Source: Rhabdophis nuchalis (Eukaryota; Chordata; Lepidosauria; Squamata; Natricidae). Taken from it: DNA of 64,000 nt. Every line of letters begins with the position of its first letter. The first letter of the stretch is position 1. A model generated the notes under the pieces. The model had not been told where the DNA came from. It saw only the letters and a program-made list of their open reading frames with translations, and did no database searches. The stretch spans positions 29,949,119-30,013,118 of the forward strand of contig CM077648.1 in the NCBI GenBank assembly GCA_039707465.1, given 5' to 3'. Made by a program: the position numbers and the translations under genes. Shown here piece after piece: positions 1 to 11,418 of this stretch.

Positions 1-191
1 CTTCTGACAAGCAAACTCATTGGGGAAACCAGTTTCACTTAGTAACTGTGTTACTAATTTAACAACTGCAGTGATTCACTTAACAAGTGCAGCAAGAAAA
101 GTCATCAAATGTGGCAAAATTCACTTAACACATTTCTCACTTAGCAACATAAATTTTAGGTTCAATTGTGGTCATTAAATCAAGGACTATC
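1..191 (-). repeat. Partial copy of repeat family with CAGGTAGTCC ends
   Basis: Shares phrases such as acttaacaa, ttgtcagaag (reversed) and gtcattaaatcaaggact with copies at 39190-39738 and 59595-59805. It is truncated by the window edge. The inverted CAGGTAGTCC/GGACTACCTG ends seen in other copies suggest a non-autonomous DNA transposon. I cannot name the family. Confidence 0.5.
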
Positions 192-316
192 TCTATTTTA
201 AACAAAGAGAAACAAAGAAAATGTAAGCATGCAAAGTAATATAACACCTGCTATTCATATCTAGAATAGTGATATTTTAGAACTCATGACTGGTTTAATA
301 AATTAGAAAACTGTAC

Positions 317-1360
317 CTGTAAATGGAATATTCTGGACTCTTGCAGGGTTGCTGGGCCAGACATCTTTTAACCCAAAGGGTGGGGGCACACTCTCTGCCG
401 ATGGAGTATCTGCTGAAAAGTTTTCAAAATCTTCTTCCTCTTCAATAAGGGATACTGGATCAGGAATCAGCAATTTCAGTTCTACCAACCCTGTAGAGTT
501 TGAGTCCAATTCTTTAATGATGTTATCGCATTCAGAAATAAAATCTTCATTGTCAGGACTCAACAACTTCGTGTTAGTGTTATGATTTCCTTCCGGGGAA
601 GACAAGGTCTGTTCCAAATCAGGTTGCAGAGTCGTTTCGTCAGTGCTTCCCGGGGGTTTGTCTTTTGCTTGTTGGATCATATGTAAATTTTTCAAATTGT
701 GCTCCTCTAAATTTAAATCCAATGAGGGACTTTCTAGAGGACCATTGGTAGAGATAGCATCTGGGTTGTCCACATCTGCAGATTCTGATATTGCAGGTTT
801 TTCCTTTAAGCAGTCTGCATCCTGTGCATCCTTTTCAGCGCATAGCCTGTAAACCATGACATCATCCTGAAAGTCTGATTCTTCTATGTACGATCCTTTG
901 ATCAACATGATGGCATTTTTCTTCATTTCTTGAATGTGCTTGGGTGGTTTTGCAGGAGGTTGGGTATTAAACTCATCATCATGCTGGGGGGATCCTGTAT
1001 CAGAATCTGGAGAGATCCCAGTATCATAGCTATCATCCCATTCCAGCTCCAATTGTGTCTTTTCTCTTAATGGTCGCGCCTGAGATGAGACATGATTCCT
1101 AGATGTTCTGGGTTGCAGTTGGAAAATAGGCTGGTCTAGGTTTTTACCATCTTCTTCAACTGAAGTTTGGATAAAGGTATATGGATTGGGATTTTCCCCA
1201 TCATATGGAGCAGACCAAACTTCACAATCTTTCATACAGTGCAGTATGAGAGTTTGAGCATCCCAAAGGTACTGCAGGTAACTGATATCAATAGTCTTCC
1301 CATATTTCACAATACATGCGGAATCTGCAATGCTCTTCCTGGAGGGCTCTTCGGTGGAAT
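317..1360 (-). CDS. FHIP1A: FHIP1A coding exon 8 (residues 472-819), large acidic linker exon
   Basis: A 1044-nt exon with an acceptor GCATTGCAG at 1362-1361 and an ACAG/GTACAG donor at 316-315. It opens with STEEPSRKSIADSACIVKYG, then the conserved KTIDISYLQYLW and ELEWDDSYDTGIS segments and the block PKHIQEMKKNAIMLIKGSYI followed by EESDFQDDVMVYRLCAEKD. The rest is acidic and low in predicted structure, for example EEEEDFENFS, and diverges from mammals, as expected for the linker before the C-terminal conserved domain. The exon ends in phase 1 and the next exon is outside the window. Confidence 0.92.
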
Positions 1361-1362
1361 CT

Positions 1363-3813
1363 GCAATGCAACAGCAAAAAGTTACAGGGAACTGAGGGGG
1401 AAATACAAATCTTCATTCAGACATAATTATTAATCATCTGTTTACATGGGTATCACAGCTGTAAATCACATCAATAAATGATATAATTAAACATGATGCA
1501 GATTTCATGCTAAGCATTGGAATGAGCTCCCAGAGAGAATATTAACTACCACACAGTCTCTAAGTTAGCTAACCTCTCCCTTTTTGTTTTGCACTGTGGT
1601 TATTATCTTTTTGCTTTTTACTTATACTTGCAAATGCATCTTTTGCTATCACCTTACAAAATATGGTTTTCAACAAATTACTCCAATAGTTTGCATTGCC
1701 AGCAGGTAAATTCCTGCATACCAAAATCCTTGTGGTGTATTAATATAAAATCCTGATATGTATTTCTGCTACAAAAACACATCCTATCCCTGGAAAAATG
1801 AGGCATCTGCCATTTTTTTCTGAGACCCCTCCCCCAAAAAAGAACTCAATTTTGTTTTCTAAGGCTTATTATTATCTATCTAGGGATAAGCCCTTAGGTC
1901 TCACCTGGACCTCTTCATATGAAACAATTTATACTTTCAAAATTCTTGACAATGGGCATCTGAAAGTGGGATTGTAATGTTAAAGTCTAATCTTCTGGCA
2001 GGGGGCTAGTTTGGAAAACACTGTTATATAAATTACTGGATTTAGCATGATACAATATGGAAGAAATGCATGGTAGAGCAAGTGCCCAAGTGGCACATCC
2101 ATTTTTATGATCCTAACTTTAATCTTACTTAAGTGTAATGGCTCAATAAGTCTCAAAGTACAACAAGAGCAATTGCTTTTGTTTTCTAGGGAACAAATGA
2201 AATTTAATAAAAATATAAAAGACCATTAGGTTTTACATGTTGGCAAAACACAATATACTTCTATGGTGTGGAATGACTGGATAGTTCCAGAACATTTTAG
2301 TTCACTGTTGACATTAAATAAACTCAGTGAATTATTTTTCATCATAAAGTAGTATTTCTTTTTTTATCTCCACTAACATTGTGATGCGTCCTTTGTCTGA
2401 CTTAATTGTCAACCATAAATACAAAACAATGACAAGTTAAAGATCATGCCACTGCTCACTATACAGGAAAGTTCCAACTAACTTCCATAAATTATTTCAG
2501 CCAACCTATGACCAAGTTGTCCTGAAATATTTATGATGCCCTTGTAGAATAAATAGGAAAACTTCAAGCAACTGGCTTAAGTTTTATTGGTTTGTATGAG
2601 TGAGGGGTTTTTTTTTGTCCTGGGGAAATGGCTGCACTTTTAAGTCAGAAAAGGAGATTTAATTCCTTCTGTTTAGGTGCCATTTTTCAACTTGAGAACC
2701 CATATATTTCTATCTTCATTAACGATCACAATAAACCTAGACAGGAAAGTTAAACTGAATGGAAATGCTATCCATTCAGCTCTCCATAATGCTATCAGGT
2801 GCTTGGAACAAAGAACTGAAAGTATGGTGCCTCCACGGAAAAACAACAGATAATATAGAGGGCCGTTTTTAGTTGTTGTTGTTTTCTGTATGTCCTGCAA
2901 AATGAAACAACTTCCTTAATAATGTACTCCTTCCCATCCTCAGAGACATGTATTCTATAATCTATGCAGTGCCTCAAAAAATCACACAAATATGCAATAG
3001 GACAATTTGACACGATTCAGTCCAAAAATTATTTGCCATTGAATCAATGCTGACTCTTAGCAACCACCCATGAGTTCAAGGATGAACTCAAATGTTATAT
3101 AAACTATCATTCTTTTGTTCCAAAAGCCATTTTATTGGACCGTTGGCCTTTTCAGTATAGTTATAGGCAACCATGTATATTAACATTATATGGATGTTTT
3201 AATGTGGTTACGAGTTCTTGTGCAAAGCTCAGTGTACTGAAGCAATACATAAGTACTGAATTATTGGAAGGACAGAGCACTGGATCTGGACTATCAAATA
3301 TGACAGAACTCCTCACCCATTTCTTGGTATGCTTAATGTTATCAATTTTTGGCAAGTTTCTCTTTCTGTAAAGTAATTATTAGTGTTGTATGGCATAGAA
3401 TTGAACACATGATTAGAAAATATTTTTTTAGCCCACATTAAATAGAATTTGGGACTGACAAGTTATTCTGTGTTATAGAACATGAAATGGTTCTTTTTCT
3501 TAATTGTAAAAGCCAATCAAAACAAAACAAAAACAACAATGCCCACAAATATGTCTTCCTCTCTTTGACTAAATTAAGCTCTTTATTGTTCCTTTACGCA
3601 CTCAGAAATAGTTGCTTGAGTTTTAATAATGGGGCATGTTCTGGCCAATACTAATCCCAATCTAGGGATAAAACAAATAAGACTTAAAATCTTTATATTT
3701 AAGATTTGTGAATCATGTAAAACAAAACAAAAAAGTATAATTACCATTGATTAACTAGCTACAGCATACATTTTAAGAGTGGTTTGATTACTACCTTAAC
3801 TTAAATTTGTAAA
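1363..3813. other. FHIP1A intron, no gene seen
   Basis: AT-rich intronic DNA between exons 8 and 7. I see no exon, RNA gene or full-length mobile element. A short stretch near 3030-3090 (gaatcaatgctgactcttag) resembles an old BovB-type LINE tail but is too degraded to annotate firmly. Confidence 0.5.
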
Positions 3814-3828
3814 TCAAATTCATTTGTA

Positions 3829-4188
3829 AAGATAAAGGTAAAGGTTCCCATTGCACATATGTGCTAGTTGTTGCCAACTTTAGGGGGCAGTGCTCATCTC
3901 CATTTCAAAGCCGAAGAGCCAGCACTGTCCGAAGATGTCTCCATGATCATGTGGCTGGCATGACTAAATGCCAAAGGTGTATGGAATGCTGTTACCTTCC
4001 CACCAAATGTGGTTCCTATTTTTCTACTTGCATTTTTACATGCTTTCGAACTGCTAGGTTGGCAGAAGCGGGGACAGGTAACAGGAGCTCACTCCGCTAC
4101 AAGGTGCAAGGGATTCAAACCGCCAAACTACCAAACTACCGACCTTTTGGATCGACAAGCTCAGCGCATTAGCCACTGAGTCACCCTT
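3829..4188 (-). mobile_element. Sauria-type tRNA-derived SINE with 15-bp TSD
   Basis: Reading minus, the right end is a tRNA-like head with a B-box-like gtttgaatccc. The body and the left end, aaaggtaaaggttccc, match the BovB-derived 3' tail of squamate Sauria SINEs. Direct repeats tcaaattcatttgta at 3814-3828 and 4189-4203 are perfect, showing target-primed insertion. About 360 bp, near full length. It lies within the intron between exons 8 and 7. Confidence 0.8.
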
Positions 4189-4297
4189 TCAAATTCATTT
4201 GTAGACTAAACTAATTTTCTACAACATTTCCAAATATGAATATTGGTGTGGGAAAAAAATCAAATTCAACTTAATATAAGGACAGATAAATATTTAC

Positions 4298-4485
4298 CTT
4301 CCCCATGGTTATTTTTTTTCCAGAGAATATAATCTTTTTCTTGCTTTTCGAAAGTCAGAGTAATGCCACTTGAACAACAGACAGGAGTCAAGGCAAGCAG
4401 CTTAGCAGCAGATACAGAATACCAATCTCTCTCTCTCACAGCCCATCTTTGGCTGAACATGATGTGATTGCAGGGTATCAGGTAC
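4298..4485 (-). CDS. FHIP1A: FHIP1A coding exon 7 (residues 409-472, both end codons split)
   Basis: A 188-nt exon with an acceptor TTCTAG at 4487-4486 and a GAAG/GTAAAT donor at 4297-4296. It encodes YLIPCNHIMFSQRWAVRERD, WYSVSAAKLLALTPVCCSSG and ITLTFEKQEKDYILWKKNNH, then GE. It includes the conserved Cys-Cys-Ser-Ser segment. The last base G joins AT of exon 8 to give Asp. The C-terminal end of the exon is the start of the divergent linker region of the protein. Confidence 0.93.
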
Positions 4486-5039
4486 CTAGAACAACAAGAG
4501 GCTATCATCAAACTATAATAGCAGAGAGAAAAAGAAAAAGTGTCAAGGAAGCCTTATTTTTTATTTAGATTAAAACCCACCCCAAATCATTTTTTACAGA
4601 GTGACTGAAGATTACATTGCTGAGCAGATACTATGCCTGTAATATGTAAAAATAAAATAAAAGACTGCATATTTAGTGGTAGAAGTATCAGGCTACTGTG
4701 ACTTCCTGAGTCATTAATAGTGGGCCAAGTGAAGCAGCAGTTCAAGACAGACTTTGGACACGTGTTCTAGAGAAGTTTCCATGAGTTCTTTCAGCCAGGA
4801 AAATGAGCATCAAAAGAAACTTGTACTATCAGAACCCTGGAAGGCAGTGTTTTTAATGCAACAGGTGCATCAGATCTCACTGGGCATTATGGTCATGGTA
4901 GGGTTACAAAGAGGAGAGGATTAACGTTATCCAGAGTAGTTATCTCCTATTCCTCTATCTTTTCAGGAAAAGACTGTAAACTTGCAAAGAGTAAATATTA
5001 TGCCAATTAGGGAAAAATAGATATATGGTGTCCATTTGA

Positions 5040-5425
5040 CTGATCATTTCTGAACTTCTGGTAGGCCTGTTGGGCCTGTTTTTTGCCCTCCCCAGGTTCT
5101 GGAGGCTTTCCTGAAGCCTGGGGAGGGGTAAAACAGCCTCCCCCGCACCCTGCAGGCGCTCCAGAAACTGGAAACGGATCATTTCCAAACTTCCGCTAGG
5201 CCCATTGGGCCCATTTTTCACTGTCCTCAGGCGCTGGAGGCATTCCTGAAGCCTGGGGAGGGCAAAAATAGCATTCCCCGGCCCTCTGGGAGGCAGAAAA
5301 TTGGCTGACAAGCACATGCATGCGCACTGGAGCTGAGAGCTTGCATGCTGGCAGATATGATTCCGCATGCCACCTGTGGCATGCTTGCCATAGGTTCGCC
5401 CATCATGGGCCTAGGTATTTCCTGG
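5040..5425. repeat. hAT-like MITE fragment with internal ~128-bp tandem duplication
   Basis: Two related units (about 5041-5125 and 5169-5260) share gatcatttc, taggcc-ttgggcc and the end gaagcctggggaggg. The right end, ggcatgcttgccataggttcgcc, matches the end of the MITEs at 13343 and 38498. No clean TIR or TSD was found, so boundaries are approximate. Confidence 0.4.
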
Positions 5426-5889
5426 GCTGGAAAGCAAAAAGTATTAGGAGAAGAACAGATTCCCAATCTCTTCTAAAATATGTTCATTCCATTAATCACC
5501 CCCAGCTTCTGAAGTGTCTCCAATTGAAAAAACTGGCCAACTCTGGAGGAAAAACTGCATGGAGATTGGACATAAATGATACCTCATTTTCCTTTTGGAA
5601 GACACAAAGACTAAAACATGAGATTACATATTGCCTACTGTACATACAAAGGTGAATTGGGTCGTTCAACAACTATGTAAATTTAGGAAAAAGTAACTCT
5701 TCAACCTTGTCACTTAACAATCCTTCCCTTCTCTTAAATTTCTGATAAGCCTCTTTCAGCCAGTTAAGTGGTCCTGTTTTTAAATAAATTCCCCTTTTTT
5801 CTACATACTGAATGGTATAATTGATCATTATAGCTGGTAGGAATTAGAAGGTAGGCCATCTCTGCTGGAACCCATTTTGTGGAATATTC

Positions 5890-6215
5890 TCTCTTCAGAG
5901 TTTACAATGGCCCCAACTCTGTCGGTCTTTCATAAGGCGTTAAAAACTTAGCTATGTACCCAGGCCTGAGGGGTGGAATGGTTGGTTTATGTATTAACTA
6001 GAGGCTTTACTGCTGCTTAGTTAACTACCTCAAATGTTATTTCTATTTTTTGTTGTTGGTCTTATTGTTTTAGTTTTTAAAATTGTTTTAACGCTTATTG
6101 ATTTAGAATTGTAAGTCCTCATGTGGCTGAGATAGGTGGCTATAGAAAATGAATGAATGAATGAATGAATGAATCAAACAATCAAACAATAAATAAATAA
6201 ATAATTGTATATATG
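5890..6215 (+). mobile_element. L2-type LINE 3' fragment with GAAT/AAAT tail
   Basis: Begins with the degenerate end of an L2 ORF (phrases near ctttcataaggcgttaaaaac, as in LFRKCLKTHF of the intact copy). It runs through a T-rich 3' UTR to tggctgagataggtggctatagaaaatgaa, ending in (gaat)n, (caaa)n and (aaat)n. It is old and decayed. Confidence 0.5.
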
Positions 6216-6290
6216 TATTAGGTAACCCCACAATATCAATTTTCACAGAGTAATTTGACTGTAAAATCAGAAAGGAAAATTTGACTTTAC

Positions 6291-6370
6291 CTTAAAACTA
6301 GCTGCAACATCACATCTTCACAATGCAAACTGATAAGTGTTTTGAACAATGCCAAGGACACCACACAAAG
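6291..6370 (-). CDS. FHIP1A: FHIP1A coding exon 6 (residues 383-409, last codon split)
   Basis: An 80-nt exon with an acceptor TTCCCAG (6372-6371) and an AAG/GTAAAG donor (6290-6289). It encodes LCVVSLALFKTLISLHCEDV then MLQLVLR; the Arg codon is split AG/G across the intron. Phase 2 at the donor is matched by exon 7, which supplies the final G before TACCTGATA. Confidence 0.93.
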
Positions 6371-6372
6371 CT

Positions 6373-7758
6373 GGGAAATGATAAACACAATATGAATGCA
6401 TACTTTTTCATCCTTGCCAAGGTAAAAAGAAGAAAAAAAACCATACATGCAAATAGCACCCACTGAATTGCAGTACATTTTAAAGGAATTATATAAACGT
6501 TTTACTTTATTACGTATCTCCAGAATAATTAAATTAGCACTCCTAAAAGCATAAACCAAAGATAAATAGAGACATATACTTACTATGGGAAAAAGAGCAA
6601 GAAAAAGAAAAGAACTGTGACATGACTTGAAAGAAAATTAAACTGTAATTAAGTTCAATACACTCAAACATTTGCATGACAATTTTGCCATGTTTAAATA
6701 TGGATCTCAAACTGAAAATGACTGTTATTTCTAATATGAAAAACTATGTTATAGCATTTATCTATTTTATTTAATCAAAATTACAGGCCATCTTAAAGAG
6801 CCAATTTAGTTAGTGGGTGTAATGGGGAATGGCAACTGAAATTACCTTGTAGCAGTCGCATTTTCCCAACCCTAGGATTTAGGCAATGGCAAACCACTTT
6901 TGCAATAATTTGCCAAAATAACTGAAACAACTTGATATGGCAAGTCTCCTAAAAACAGACGTGACTGAATGGAAAAGACAAAAAAAGGCCACTTTAGTCA
7001 CATCCATAATTCTGGACAAGACTCCATCTAATGTTTCCTGAAAGCCATCTAGTCAGGTAAGATTGGCCCAAGAGAGAGTGGCTGGTCCAAAATTACCACA
7101 TAAATCAGCTTATCTGGCAACAGATGGGCATAATCCTGGGTATCTCTGCCGTCAACTATTTATAGAAATCAGTCCTGTTGTTAAGCTATGCAACAAACAA
7201 GTCATTTAGCATCATTTTTGCATTATGGCATGATTCCGAAGGACAATACTTCATAACACCCAAACTCTCTATTTATCAAACCGATAGAGTTCAACAAAGA
7301 CAACCCTGGCAATTTAGCTGTTGCGACAAGTTTTCAAGTAAATCTCCTTTGGAACTAGAATCATTGCAGAATATGTATGTGCATACACACCTCTTTCAAT
7401 CATATTTATTTGGCCCAAAATAAAGTGTCAGGCAAGGGGAGAGGCAGGAATGCAGGCTGAAGCAAATGTTTTTATTTACTGCTTCAGAATCCTATGCAAC
7501 TGGAATCTGCTACCATGTTAGCTATTTGGGGGACATAAGTAACATACCACAATTATTTAGAAGAGGCAACCATTTAATACCTTGTATTTCTATTTATACT
7601 GGTAATCCAACGAAGTAATCAAGCTTATCATATGGATATTATTATTACTGATGACACTGGATCAAACAACATTATACTAAACAAGTGCTTGGCTTCATGA
7701 AAATGGACCACTTAATTCTAATGTTAAGGTTCCAAAGTAAGCAAAACTCAAAGGCTGG
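6373..7758. other. FHIP1A intron segment, no gene seen
   Basis: AT-rich intronic sequence. Around 6880-6960 a phrase gcaatggcaaaccacttttgc resembles a decayed SINE or BovB tail. Nothing else can be supported. Confidence 0.4.
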
Positions 7759-7760
7759 TA

Positions 7761-8293
7761 CAGTGGTACCTCGGTTCACGAACGCTTCTGTTCACGAACA
7801 ACTCGGTTCACGAACAGAAAAGTTCATCAAAATATGCTCCGGTTCACGAACTCCGCTTCGGTTCACGAACAGGAGCCGCGGCCATTTTAATGCTATTTCC
7901 TGGCTGTCACATGGTTGTGACTTCCTGTAGGAAGATCGTGGAGAGAAGGAGACACAGAAAAAAGTACACTGTGACTACCTTCAGTGACTTTTTTTGATTT
8001 TTGTTATGCTTTTAGCACATACAGTACTGTACTGTACTGTACAATACTTTACAGTACAGTACTTCTGTACAATACTGTACTTACTGTATTGTACAGTTCA
8101 CCCGTTTGAGTGCTTACTGTACTGGACTCCCAATATGGCTCCCAAGAAGCATGGTGGAAATTTGTTTCATATTTTTTGTGCTTCAAAAACCAAAAAAAAA
8201 GATCAGAACAGATTAACCGGATTTACATTAAACCCTATGGGAAACTGTGCCTCGGTTCACGACCAATTCGATTCGCGAACCGAGGTACCACTA
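7761..8293 (+). mobile_element. Tc1/mariner (Tigger-like) non-autonomous element, TA duplication
   Basis: Terminal inverted repeats cagtggtacctcggttcacg and its near complement cgcgaaccgaggtaccacta are flanked by TA (7759-7760 and 8294-8295). The interior holds several cggttcacgaac subrepeats and a palindromic run of tactgtac. A remnant at 8142-8168 reads MAPKKHGGN, which resembles the N-terminal start of pogo/Tigger transposases, so this looks like an internally deleted derivative. The subfamily is inferred. Confidence 0.7.
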
Positions 8294-8339
8294 TATTCCT
8301 CAAAGTTTTAATGGGTATATCATATTGGCATAGTTCTGG

Positions 8340-8645
8340 TGAAAACCGACTCTGAAGGTTCCCACGGCTTTCACCGAATTAAAAGTAAAAGTTTTTCCCC
8401 CTTCCCCAAACAATCACATGATCCAATTAAGGTGCCATCCGGTTGCCCAGTAACGTCACTCCTCTCACGGACCAGGTGTGAAAAGTTCTTTTTCCCAGGA
8501 GAAAGTATTTTGTTTGGCTACAAAACCCCAGTTATCTCTATTCCCCCCTCCCTATCCCTCAGTTCCAGTGTGGCAACACTGAAGTCTCAAAATGGCTTCG
8601 GTCAGGTCAGCTTCAGGGTTGACACCTATTTTTCTAAAATTGGGT
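8340..8645 (+). repeat. Unclassified interspersed-repeat-like block
   Basis: GC-richer than its surroundings and enriched in CG dinucleotides compared with neighbouring intron. It carries a frame of about 100 codons without family similarity. It might be an LTR or SINE remnant; I cannot classify it. Confidence 0.25.
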
Positions 8646-10280
8646 AAGTGAAAAAATATATATAATTTAAAACTATTAAAAATCAGTATCATTAGTATTT
8701 TATACAACCACATATATTCTGCTGTTATGTATTTAATAGCTATAAAACAAACACCCCAAAATAGTCTAATGAAGTAACAAAAAGAAAATCAGTTTTATAC
8801 TGCTGAATGGCTGATTTTATTGCCAACTTGTGATTGTATTGTTGTTTGAATTAATTGTTTGATTGTTTTAATTATTTATACAATTAAAGTTTATTGTATT
8901 TCTATGGTTATTTTAATTGAAAGGAATCAGACTTTAGGATTTGATGTAAGTGAAATAATTGGACACAAAGCTAAATAAATAATAAAATAAACAGTATCTT
9001 AAAAACTTTACAAATAGAGGCAAAATGCCATGCCTGAGCATTCTAATCTAAATTTAGAGTTTAAAAGAGTTTAAAGTTTCCCTTGAAATTAAGAACTTTT
9101 TAAAACACAAGGCTGCAGTATGCAGTCTAGAGACAATAAATAGAAATCTTTCAGCAACCCCCCCCCCCCCGAATCAAAGACAAGACAAAACTGAGGCAGG
9201 AAACACTTTTGAGCATCAATTTATGTGGCTCAAATATACTTGGGAAGTGGTGTAGAAAGACAGAAGGAAAATGAATAACATAATTTTGGATATGGTTCAC
9301 ATTCTTTTGTGGCCAATGGTGTAAACTATATTGTTTTATTGGCAGATCTGAATTTTGAGATGAGGAGAACTGGAAGAATTTCAAGATTAGAAACAGGCAC
9401 CAAACTTAACAAAAGCTTGATATATCCATATTTAGCCTATCAAATAAAAAAAGAAAACAAATACAGCAATTTATAGCACTGAAAGGAACTGGTCTGGCTG
9501 CCAAATTTTTATGGTGATTATTGATTACTGTTTGTCGGGCCACAAAATGGGAAGCTGGAAATCTAGCCTGTATGCTGCTCGTCCCTGTCTTAAAGATATT
9601 CATTGTAAATCTGAAATTTTGATAAATGTTCAATGCCACAGAGAAAAATAGTTTATAAATATTTTGTATGGTTAGAATTAGATTAAACTGTCTATTATAC
9701 AATTACTCATTTATTTATTTCAGATATATTCATGCAGGCCATATTCTTGTTATTCAATTTTCTTTTTTGTGTACAAGTATTCTGAATTTCAAATCATTTT
9801 CAGCAGCAAAGTTATCAATGCTCTTCTGGATGCCATAACTATGTTTGTTCAAATGCTTTCATCATTCAAGACCATTCTGGGGGGGAAAACCAGTTGTCCT
9901 AATATTGTAGAAGATGACCAGGCTAAGCCTGAGGGAGCGATCAAATGCACCATCAGTCTCAAGTCCCTTCGCATTCACAAAAGATCTAAGTCCAGCTAAC
10001 CTTGAATTCTGATAATTCTTGACTACAGCCAATTTGCCTTGACTGTTAGAGTGCTTAAGCTTGCAATAAACGTTTATATTCATTTGAACTGCCTGGACTC
10101 CTGATTTCCTTGGCCTGACAAATTATATGGCAATAGCCAGGATGTATGGGGGGAGGGAATGTCCACTGCCAAATGGCGGCTATCTAGAGCAGTATTTCTG
10201 AACCTCAGCAACTTTAAGATGCTAGCTGGGGAATTGGAAGTTCATACATCTAAAACTTCAGATTAAGAAATGATCTAAAC
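8646..10280. other. FHIP1A intron, unassigned
   Basis: AT-rich intron with a C10 run at 9161-9170. Around 9980-10110 there is an AATAAA-type polyadenylation signal (gcttgcaataaacg) followed by a GT-poor tail, which could be the 3' end of an old retroelement or LTR. No coding exon is supported. Confidence 0.35.
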
Positions 10281-10399
10281 CAGGGGTGTCAAAGTCACAT
10301 TGTCATATGATATATTGAGACTTTTCCCCCTTTGCTAAACTGGGCATGGGCATGGCCAGCATGTGGCCATGCCTGTGGGCCGGGAGTTTGACAGCCCTG
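10281..10399. mobile_element. hAT-like MITE, 119 bp
   Basis: Ends caggggtgtcaaagtc and gagtttgacagccctg are inverted repeats of the family also seen at 16178, 31609 and 51494. Flanking 8-mers are atctaaac and atctataa, an imperfect match. It is an old copy. Confidence 0.6.
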
Positions 10400-11248
10400 A
10401 TCTATAAGATTTCCATGATTGCAAATAAACTATCACTTTATTGAGTAAGTAAAAGATCAGAAATAAAGAAGCAAACACTATGAGCAATGCCATTTTCTTA
10501 ACTAACATAAATTCATTTCACCAAAGGAAAACTAAACGAGACAACTGAACTGCGTAGTATCTCATTATGTTTTTCAGTTCTTTCAAAATAAATACACATT
10601 CAAACTCAAAAAATGCTGTTTCCTAACTGAAATTGAGAAGTGCTATACGTGAGTTTGTGTAAGGATTAACCTTTGTATGAAAGGCTGCTGGGACTTTTTC
10701 ATAAGCCATTCAGAGTTCTAAAAAGGAAGCAGTATGCAAGGATTAACAAATAATATACACAGGAGTTATATATCCACACTTTTGGTTCTGTTAAAAGAAG
10801 ACTGTTTCCAGATCATAATACAGTAATAGTTGGCTATAAGAAACAAAATGCTGGACTAGTTATAACTGTAGCTTCGCAGGAGCCAGAGTGCAAAGTGTGC
10901 TGTTAAACCTGTATGAGTGGAGCACTAATAGAACAGCTAGCGGATGCAACAGAAAATAATAGGTACTTACTCAATTTCAATGAATGGCCTGTTATCTATA
11001 TTAATACCAAATTTTATCTATATGGAACCAGAGTTACACTCATTATTGTAAGTGATAAGATTTCAATTTATTTTTTCCTTTTTCTTCCCTTTTTTCTTGT
11101 GTAGCATGAGATTGTTGTCCTGAAAACATGGATTTGATTAGGGTTTTTCAAAAATGTCCTTTTCCAATGTTTATAAGTTGCACATATATATAAAGCGATT
11201 TCATTAACAACAATGAGAAAGAGCGGGCTAGACACCCCTCCCGCTCAC
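10400..11248. other. FHIP1A intron flanking exon 5
   Basis: AT-rich intronic DNA up to the exon 5 donor at 11248. No gene, RNA or repeat boundary can be supported. Confidence 0.4.
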
Positions 11249-11416
11249 CTGAAATGGAGTATTTATCCGGCTTGCAAGAGTGTCCAAGATATGTACGTTC
11301 TCATGACGGTGCAGAAGGATGAAACGAAGAAATATCTTGAGTAAGGCTGGCTCAGAAACGCTCCGCAAAAAGAGATCTAGGTATGCAGTTGTAGCCATCA
11401 CTTCTTCCACTGTCAC
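11249..11416 (-). CDS. FHIP1A: FHIP1A coding exon 5 (residues 327-382)
   Basis: A 168-nt phase-0 exon with an acceptor GTTTAG at 11418-11417 and a CAG/GTGAGC donor at 11248-11247. It encodes VTVEEVMATTAYLDLFLRSV, then SEPALLKIFLRFILLHRHEN and VHILDTLASRINTPFQ. It is strongly conserved and part of the helical FHIP core. The flanking introns are AT-rich, and the one on the high-coordinate side contains a hAT-like MITE and a SINE. Confidence 0.94.
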
Positions 11417-11418
11417 CT

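Noticed and set aside
3030..3095. BovB-like LINE remnant
   Set aside because: Only a short phrase is similar; too little to annotate as an element.
7178..7423. 81-codon plus frame
   Set aside because: No family similarity; AT-rich intron; chance frame.
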